Under the pieces are notes generated by a model. It saw only the letters and a program-made list of their open reading frames with translations, ran no database searches and was not told the DNA's origin. A program made the translations under genes and the position numbers. From Synergistaceae bacterium UBA1037 (GTDB taxonomy: Bacteria > Synergistota > Synergistia > Synergistales > Synergistaceae), in NCBI GenBank assembly GCA_002316795.1, contig DCEE01000009.1:679-11385 (forward strand): 10,707 nt of DNA, written 5' to 3'. Below, piece by piece: positions 5,902 through 10,707 of this stretch; position 1 is the first letter of the stretch; each line of letters begins with the position of its first letter.

Positions 5902-7452
5902 ATGGCGAAGAACGCACTGGGCCGAGAGATACCTGAATTTATTGAAGGATACGGCAAAACAAAGCTCTTTCAGGGCGCATTTGCCTTAAAGCCTGAAGGG
6001 TACAGGGCAGGCGGAAAGATCCGCTGCATCGACAGTACATGCACCGATAAGCGCGTAAGCGACATCAAGGCTGCGATCGCCGCTTCCGGACTTAAAAGCG
6101 GAATGACGGTATCATTCCACCACCACCTTCGTAACGGCGACTATGTCGTCAATATGGTCATCGATGCCTGCGCGGAGATGGGGATCAAAAACCTGACCCT
6201 CTTCCCGACAGCCCTCTTCGGTGTACATAAAAAACTGATCGAACACATCAAAAACGGTGTCATTTCCAGAATAATGGGATCTGTAAACGGGCCGATAGGA
6301 CAGCTTGTATCTGAGGGGGGAATGGATGTCCCTGTAGTATTGAGAAGTCACGGCGGACGCCCCCGGGCGGTCATTTCAGGAGATGTCCACATAGACGTGG
6401 CCTTCATAGCCGCTCCGACAGCCGACAAGTATGGAAATATCTGCGGCACCCAGGGTAAGTCCGCATGCGGATCGCTTGGATACGCCTTCACGGATGCCCA
6501 GTATGCCGACTGTGTCATTGCAGTAACAGACAATCTGCAGCCATATCCGGCGGCTCCTATATCGATGTCACAGCTGAACGTCGACATAGTTGTCGAAGTG
6601 CCGAGCATCGGTGACCCCGCAGGGATAGTTTCAGGAACCACGAAAGTGACAAGGGACCCCCTCCGTCTGCTCATAGCAAAATATGCTTCAGAGCTGATCG
6701 AGGCCAGCCCTTACTTCAAGGAAGGCATCTCCTTCCAGACCGGTGCGGGCGGCATACCCCTTGCAGTCACGGCATTCATGAAGGAAGCCATGATAAAGAA
6801 GGGCATCAAAGGCAGCTTTGGCCTCGGAGGCATCACGGGCTACTTCGTTGAACTCCTCAAAGAGGGATTGGTAGAAAGGCTGATGGACGTCCAGTCCTTT
6901 GACCTTGAAGCCGTCCGTTCTATAGGGGAAAACCCGAAGCACATCGAAATATCGGCCGACTGGTACGCCAACCCATGGAACTCGGGCGCAGCTGTCAACA
7001 TGCTTGACGTCGTTATCCTCGGAGCGACTGAGGTCGATGTAAACTTCAATGCCAACGTAAACACCGAGGCCGACGGAGCGTTGCTGCACGGGACAGGCGG
7101 ACACCAGGATACAGCCGCCGGAGCCAAGCTTACGATAATAGCCCAGCCTCTCCTCCGCGGACGCATCCCGTGTGTCACTGACAATGTCTACAGTGTTACA
7201 ACTCCGGGTGAGGTAGTGGATGCGATAGTCACGGAGTACGGTATAACGATCAATCCCAAGAGGAAGGATCTTCTTGATGCCTGCTCAGCAGTAAAGGGAC
7301 TCCCGCTTGTCTCGATGGACGAACTCGTTTCAAGGGCGCACAAGATGTCCGGCCCGACAGACCCCGTCGCTACGGAAGACCGCATCATAGGAGTCGTTGA
7401 GTGGCGCGACGGAACGGTGATCGACGTAGTCAGGCAGCTTAAAACGAAATAA
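5902..7452 (+). CDS. citF: Citrate lyase alpha subunit (citrate:acetyl-ACP transferase)
   Basis: This 516-residue CoA-transferase-fold protein swaps the acetyl group on CitD for citrate, releasing acetate and forming citryl-ACP. Visible motifs are the N-terminal FHHHLRNGD (72-80), RSHGGRPRAV (148-157), a glycine-rich TGAGGIPLAVT (280-290), FGLGGITGYF (306-315) and GTGGHQDTAAGAKLTI (397-412). All are characteristic of CitF, and the length is normal. The start is one base after the citE stop, with GGAGGTGAGG (5888-5897) as ribosome site. It is the last gene of the plus-strand cluster, and two hairpins follow. The accessory genes citC, citX and citG for charging and prosthetic-group attachment are not adjacent and must be elsewhere, or the enzyme could not be activated (inference). 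Confidence 0.95.
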   Translation: MAKNALGREIPEFIEGYGKTKLFQGAFALKPEGYRAGGKIRCIDSTCTDKRVSDIKAAIAASGLKSGMTVSFHHHLRNGDYVVNMVIDACAEMGIKNLTLFPTALFGVHKKLIEHIKNGVISRIMGSVNGPIGQLVSEGGMDVPVVLRSHGGRPRAVISGDVHIDVAFIAAPTADKYGNICGTQGKSACGSLGYAFTDAQYADCVIAVTDNLQPYPAAPISMSQLNVDIVVEVPSIGDPAGIVSGTTKVTRDPLRLLIAKYASELIEASPYFKEGISFQTGAGGIPLAVTAFMKEAMIKKGIKGSFGLGGITGYFVELLKEGLVERLMDVQSFDLEAVRSIGENPKHIEISADWYANPWNSGAAVNMLDVVILGATEVDVNFNANVNTEADGALLHGTGGHQDTAAGAKLTIIAQPLLRGRIPCVTDNVYSVTTPGEVVDAIVTEYGITINPKRKDLLDACSAVKGLPLVSMDELVSRAHKMSGPTDPVATEDRIIGVVEWRDGTVIDVVRQLKTK

Positions 7453-7487
7453 AATCAGCCTGAAAGCCGGGTCAAGAAGCTAAGAGA

Positions 7488-7520
7488 CGGGCCGGAACAT
7501 CCTAAATGTGTTCCGGCCCG
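7488..7520 (+). terminator. Strong hairpin after citF
   Basis: CGGGCCGGAACA (7488-7499) pairs perfectly with TGTTCCGGCCCG (7509-7520) around a 9-nt loop. Flanking TCAAGA (7472-7477) and TCTTGA (7522-7527) can extend the structure across an internal loop. It lies 35 nt after the citF stop. The downstream stretch GTCTTGATCTCATAATTGTTT is only moderately T-rich, so this is a 3'-end protecting or first-stage termination hairpin shared by the convergent transcripts. Confidence 0.7.
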
Positions 7521-7544
7521 GTCTTGATCTCATAATTGTTTAAG

Positions 7545-7600
7545 GTCCCGCAGCGGATCCACGATCAGCAAATGGCTGTGTCTGCGGGACTCTCTTTTTT
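7545..7600 (+). terminator. Intrinsic terminator of the cit operon, overlapping the end of the opposite gene
   Basis: GTCCCGCAG (7545-7553) pairs with CTGCGGGAC (7582-7590), a 9-bp perfect stem with a 28-nt loop. It is followed directly by TCTCTTTTTT (7591-7600). This is the best U-tract hairpin in the window for plus-strand transcription. The right arm and T-run lie inside the last codons of the minus-strand PAS-GGDEF-HD-GYP gene, whose stop is at 7565-7567. The long loop makes it less than ideal, so it may act together with the hairpin at 7488-7520. Confidence 0.65.
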
Positions 7601-10174
7601 CAAAAGGACCTTGTCAATGAATATATCCACGATATCCGGGTCAAACTGCTTGCCGCGGCACTTTTTGAGTTCCTCTATAGCCTCTTCCCGGCTTATCGCT
7701 CTTTTATAAGGCCTGTCAGAAGTCATTGCCTCATATGCGTCTGCCACGTTGATTATCCTTGAATGGAGCAGTATGTCGCCTTCTTTCAGTCCCTCCGGAT
7801 ACCCCTTGCCGTCCCACCTTTCATGGTGCTGGAGGACAGATTCCGCAAGCGCTGCGTATTCGTCTATTGACTTCAATATCTGATAGCCCTTCTCCGAATG
7901 CATCTTTATCTGCTCGTACTCTTCTTCGGTCAGTTTATCGGGTTTGTTGAGCAAAGACGCAGGTATAACGATCTCGCCGATGTTGTGGAGCAGGGCTGTA
8001 GTTTTGAGATCAGCCGTCTCTCTGTCAGAGAGATCCATAGCATTGGCGATCCTTTCGCAGAAACCCATGACCCGTTTTGAATGATCCTGGACCGCGGCAT
8101 GTTTGCTCTCTGTCAGCCTGATCAGATTTTCAACGATCGTGTTTCTCATCATTTTTCCGCTCTTCAATTTGTTTCTGTACATCGAAGATTCAGCTCTTTT
8201 AAGTACATCATAGATATTTTGGTCCTCTTCTGTTTTAACTGCAGATCCGACCGCTACTGAGGGTACCAGGGAGCCTGCTTTAGTTTCGGAAATTGCTTTG
8301 AGTATCCTTTCCGATATTTTTTCGGCACCCTCGTTGTCCGTCCGTGGAAGGAGGATCAGGAATTCATCACCGCCCAGCCGCCCCACAATGTCGTCGCTCC
8401 GGAGCATATCTCTGAGCACATTCGCTACAGAGACTATGAGCCTGTCTCCCATCTCATGCCCGAGGGAGTCGTTGATCAGCTTCAGTCCGTTCAGATCCAT
8501 ATAGATCATTGAAAAGGGAAGGTTTCGTCTTGTGTCAAGCCTTTTTATCGAATCATGCATGTATCTCCTGTTGTACAGGCCGGTCATGTGGTCATGGAGA
8601 CTCAGGTACTCCACCTGCTTCAGCCTTTCTATTTTTTCCGTACTGTCCCTGAAGACAAGGATCATTCCCGTCACATTTCCCCTTTTGTCTCTCACAGGGG
8701 CAGCAGAGTATTCGATGAGGAGTTCATTCCCGTTTTTGGATATCAGGAGTTTATGGTCCCGGTCGTTTATTTGCTCACCTTTTTGGAGAACTTTTTCAAA
8801 ATGTGACGGCATTTTGTCTTTTGTCGTATCGTCCCTTATGTCGTAAATCTCATTTATCTTCATTCCCAAAACATTTTTCAGCTTCCTCCCGGTAAGGTTT
8901 TCAGCTGCCTTGTTCATTAATGTTATCCTTCCGTTCTTGTCGGTGGAGATCACACCGTCACCCACGGAGAGAAGGGTCTTTTCGATCTGTTCTTTCTCGA
9001 TATAGAGAGCCTCTTCAAGTTTCTTTCTCTCCGTGATGTCATCTGACACGACTGCGAATTGCCCGTATTTGGGTGAGTATGATGATACGCGGTACCACTT
9101 GTCGAAATGGGCAGAGTAGCTGTCGAACTGGATCGGTTCACCTGTAAGCGCTACCCTTCCGTACTTCTCTATCCAGACCTTCTCTGTGTTGGGCAGGACT
9201 TCCAGAACGGTCTTTCCTATAACATCCTCTGCCCTGAGGCCCGTCTGTTCCTCAAATTTTTTGTTTATGCCGATGAACCTGTAATCATAGGGACTGCCGC
9301 TATCGTCGCAAATGATTTCATGAACGGCCAGCCCATGGAGCATTTGGTCAACGAGAAGCTTGAAGTGCTGCTGGCTTTCGTAGAGTCTTGTCTGGGTCTT
9401 TTTGAACTCTGTCGTCTCCCTTATTATGTCTCCTGTCCCAATCAAATTGCTGGCAGAGTTATATACGGGGAATTTTTTTGAGATGATGTGCCTGTCTTTG
9501 AATTTCGGCAGGTCGATGATGTTTTCTACGAGCAGGTAATCTCCCGGTTTGAGTTGCTGCGCCTCCATATCCCGTTCCAGATAAAATTTCCCGGGATCCG
9601 CGTCCGGCGAAAACCCGAAAATTTCGGCACAGTTCTTTCCCAGGATATCCCGGGCCGAAGAATGGCCGGACAGTTTTGCGTACGAATCATTTGCGGCGAC
9701 TACCTTAAGGTCCAGGTCTTTGAAGGCTATCATATCGTCGCTCTGTTCGACGAGTCCGGCCAGGTATGTGATCCTTTCCTCAGTCTTTGACCTGGCGGAA
9801 ATGTCATTGAAGGAGCACATTATGACATTTTGCCCGTTGCAGCATTCAAGGAGACAGCCGGCGTTCATTTCAACCTTTAAAGGTTCTCTTGCCTTTGAGA
9901 TGAATGTTGTTTCGATGCTCTCTTTTTCAGGATCGGGCGCTTTGCCTTCCTTGATAAGGACGAAATACTGTCTGCATCTTTCAAGATGATCCGGGTGTAT
10001 CACATCCCACACGGTCATCAGGCAGGCCTCTTTTTCGCTGTAACCGAGCTTTGCTTTCCAGCACTTGTTGACATAGATCAGATTGCCATCCATGTCGGCA
10101 CAGAAGATCAGTTCTGAAGCCTTTTCAATAAATTCACGGCACTGCCTTTCCGTGAATTTAAACGGCTTTTCCAT
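7565..10174 (-). CDS. PAS(x4)-GGDEF-HD-GYP c-di-GMP signalling protein
   Basis: This 869-residue protein has no evident signal peptide or membrane segment, so it is a cytosolic sensor. Four PAS-like domains lie at about 15-127, 137-258, 268-383 and 395-515. A GGDEF domain follows at about 521-675. It has MDLNGLKLIND (559-569), GGDEF (601-605) and an intact inhibitory I-site RSDD (592-595) five residues upstream, so diguanylate cyclase activity is expected. The C-terminal HD-GYP domain (about 680-855) keeps H698, H759, H783/H784, D812 and the HHERWDGKGYP signature (783-793). However, the HD dyad is H730-N731, and the following IGK reads IGE. Phosphodiesterase activity is therefore doubtful. 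The ATG is preceded by AGGTG at 5-nt spacing. The gene converges on citF and is transcribed divergently from the DUF1538 gene; no functional link to citrate metabolism is shown. The PAS ligands are unknown. Confidence 0.93.
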   Translation of the reverse strand: MEKPFKFTERQCREFIEKASELIFCADMDGNLIYVNKCWKAKLGYSEKEACLMTVWDVIHPDHLERCRQYFVLIKEGKAPDPEKESIETTFISKAREPLKVEMNAGCLLECCNGQNVIMCSFNDISARSKTEERITYLAGLVEQSDDMIAFKDLDLKVVAANDSYAKLSGHSSARDILGKNCAEIFGFSPDADPGKFYLERDMEAQQLKPGDYLLVENIIDLPKFKDRHIISKKFPVYNSASNLIGTGDIIRETTEFKKTQTRLYESQQHFKLLVDQMLHGLAVHEIICDDSGSPYDYRFIGINKKFEEQTGLRAEDVIGKTVLEVLPNTEKVWIEKYGRVALTGEPIQFDSYSAHFDKWYRVSSYSPKYGQFAVVSDDITERKKLEEALYIEKEQIEKTLLSVGDGVISTDKNGRITLMNKAAENLTGRKLKNVLGMKINEIYDIRDDTTKDKMPSHFEKVLQKGEQINDRDHKLLISKNGNELLIEYSAAPVRDKRGNVTGMILVFRDSTEKIERLKQVEYLSLHDHMTGLYNRRYMHDSIKRLDTRRNLPFSMIYMDLNGLKLINDSLGHEMGDRLIVSVANVLRDMLRSDDIVGRLGGDEFLILLPRTDNEGAEKISERILKAISETKAGSLVPSVAVGSAVKTEEDQNIYDVLKRAESSMYRNKLKSGKMMRNTIVENLIRLTESKHAAVQDHSKRVMGFCERIANAMDLSDRETADLKTTALLHNIGEIVIPASLLNKPDKLTEEEYEQIKMHSEKGYQILKSIDEYAALAESVLQHHERWDGKGYPEGLKEGDILLHSRIINVADAYEAMTSDRPYKRAISREEAIEELKKCRGKQFDPDIVDIFIDKVLLKKESPADTAIC

Positions 10175-10258
10175 CTCATCACCTGCATAAAGAGTCCAGG
10201 GGTAGTGTGGTGAAGATCATTACTCTCTGTCTGCTCGTTAAATTTGTAATCTAAAGCA

Positions 10259-10264
10259 ATTATA
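10259..10264 (-). promoter_or_regulatory. Putative -10 of the PAS-GGDEF-HD-GYP gene promoter
   Basis: Read on the minus strand, this is a perfect TATAAT in an A/T-rich region, about 85 nt upstream of the ATG at 10174. The best -35 candidate at 16-nt spacing is TTCTGT (10281-10286), which is weak. The call rests on the -10 match and the position in a divergent intergenic region. Confidence 0.4.
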
Positions 10265-10355
10265 CATTCTTTTTTAATTTACAGAATAGTTGATCTTGAT
10301 GTTCAAATTTTACCACATAACGGAAAGCAGCAGGATCCTTTTACTCGGCACTATT

Positions 10356-10364
10356 TGTTATAAT
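10356..10364 (+). promoter_or_regulatory. Putative extended -10 promoter of the DUF1538 gene
   Basis: TGTTATAAT is a perfect extended -10 (TGnTATAAT). No good -35 hexamer is found at 16-18 nt upstream, which is tolerated by extended -10 promoters. Initiation would fall near 10371, giving a leader of about 70 nt before the proposed TTG start. It stands about 90 bp from the minus-strand -10, forming a divergent promoter region. Confidence 0.5.
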
Positions 10365-10441
10365 CAGTAAGGCATTATTTATGAGTCAGGTCTTTATGCA
10401 GACCCAGAAAGAACTACTTGCCCGGAGGGGAGTTTTATCTT

Positions 10442-10707
10442 TTGAATGTGCTTACCGAGAAACTCATGGAGGTCCTCCTGGCGGTCCTGCCGATAACGAT
10501 TATAGTCACCATTTTGAACTTCACCATCACTCCCCTTGGCGCTGACCTTTATATAAGATTTATTGTGGGCGCGCTTTTGATCGTTGCAGGTCTGACAGTG
10601 TTTCTTCTCGGGGTCGACATCGGGATAACGCAGATAGGCAATCTCATGGGTGCTTCGATCGCTAAGACAAACAGGCTCCTGATCGTCATAGCGGCCGGTC
10701 TTATACT
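10442..10707 (+). CDS. DUF1538-family integral membrane protein, N-terminal part
   Basis: The first 88 codons of an open frame run off the window end. The start is chosen as TTG 10442 because GGAGGGGAG (10424-10432) lies 9 nt before it; an in-frame GTG at 10448 is the alternative. Hydrophobic segments lie at about residues 8-27, 40-58 and from 79 onward. Recognisable family-like stretches are TPLGADLYIRFIVGALLI (30-47) and FLLGVDIGITQIGNLMGASI (54-73). These match my recollection of DUF1538 proteins, putative multi-pass membrane proteins of unproven function that resemble transporters. The divergent neighbour is a c-di-GMP enzyme, which gives no clear hint. The family call is from memory of the sequence pattern and is moderately confident. 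Confidence 0.75.
   Translation, partial: MNVLTEKLMEVLLAVLPITIIVTILNFTITPLGADLYIRFIVGALLIVAGLTVFLLGVDIGITQIGNLMGASIAKTNRLLIVIAAGLI

Noticed and set aside
5288..5957. Minus-strand open frames opposite citE (209 and 144 residues)
   Set aside because: They are shadows of citE/citF, serine-rich with no family resemblance or ribosome sites.
10381..10545. A 54-codon plus-strand frame starting ATG at 10381
   Set aside because: It overlaps the DUF1538 frame out of phase, lacks a good ribosome site and its histidine- and proline-rich product looks non-coding.
1..10707. CRISPR array, tRNA, rRNA, insertion sequence or phage genes
   Set aside because: No regularly spaced repeats, cloverleaf-like sequence, transposase or integrase motif was seen anywhere in the window.

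Overview
The window reads as a stretch of bacterial chromosome from an organism with central carbon chemistry typical of anaerobes. A long plus-strand gene cluster fills about the first 7.45 kb. It is followed by a convergent minus-strand signalling gene and then, divergently, by the start of a membrane-protein gene. The coding style is moderately G+C rich, with many third positions ending in G or C. The mix of two-subunit LeuC/LeuD-type dehydratases, three-subunit citrate lyase, a PAS-GGDEF-HD-GYP protein and a DUF1538 protein resembles anaerobic Synergistota or Clostridia. That taxonomic guess comes from general familiarity, not from a marker gene, and is weak.

Region 1 (1-3214) holds two consecutive large/small subunit pairs of the aconitase / isopropylmalate dehydratase superfamily. 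Pair A (1-789, cut at its 5' end, and 805-1332) is divergent at active-site positions. Pair B (1462-2718 and 2720-3214) is canonical in its Fe-S ligands and substrate-binding arginines. Region 2 (3344-4609) is an isocitrate/isopropylmalate-family beta-decarboxylating dehydrogenase whose coenzyme-site residues match NADP-dependent isocitrate dehydrogenase. Region 3 (4762-7452) is citDEF, the gamma, beta and alpha subunits of citrate lyase, with overlapping or 1-nt junctions. The genes run in one direction. Every larger gap (129, 129 and 152 nt) carries a strong stem-loop without a good U-tract, so these look like processing, attenuation or partial-termination elements rather than plain ends.

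The simplest reading is a citrate node. Citrate lyase splits citrate to acetate and oxaloacetate. An aconitase-like pair plus the dehydrogenase would connect citrate through isocitrate to 2-oxoglutarate with NADPH. Pair A needs another or modified substrate. A citramalate/mesaconate (methylaspartate-type) or dimethylmalate-type pathway uses homologous enzymes and cannot be excluded from sequence alone. No citC, citX, citG or citrate transporter gene is in view.

Region 4 (7453-7600) is a convergent junction with two strong hairpins. The second has a T-run and lies inside the 3' end of the opposite gene. Region 5 (7565-10174, minus) encodes four PAS domains, an apparently active GGDEF domain with an intact I-site, and an HD-GYP domain in which the HD dyad has become HN. 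Region 6 is a 267-nt divergent promoter region with a -10 element on each strand. It leads to the first 88 codons of a DUF1538-type membrane protein, probably starting at TTG 10442 and running off the window.
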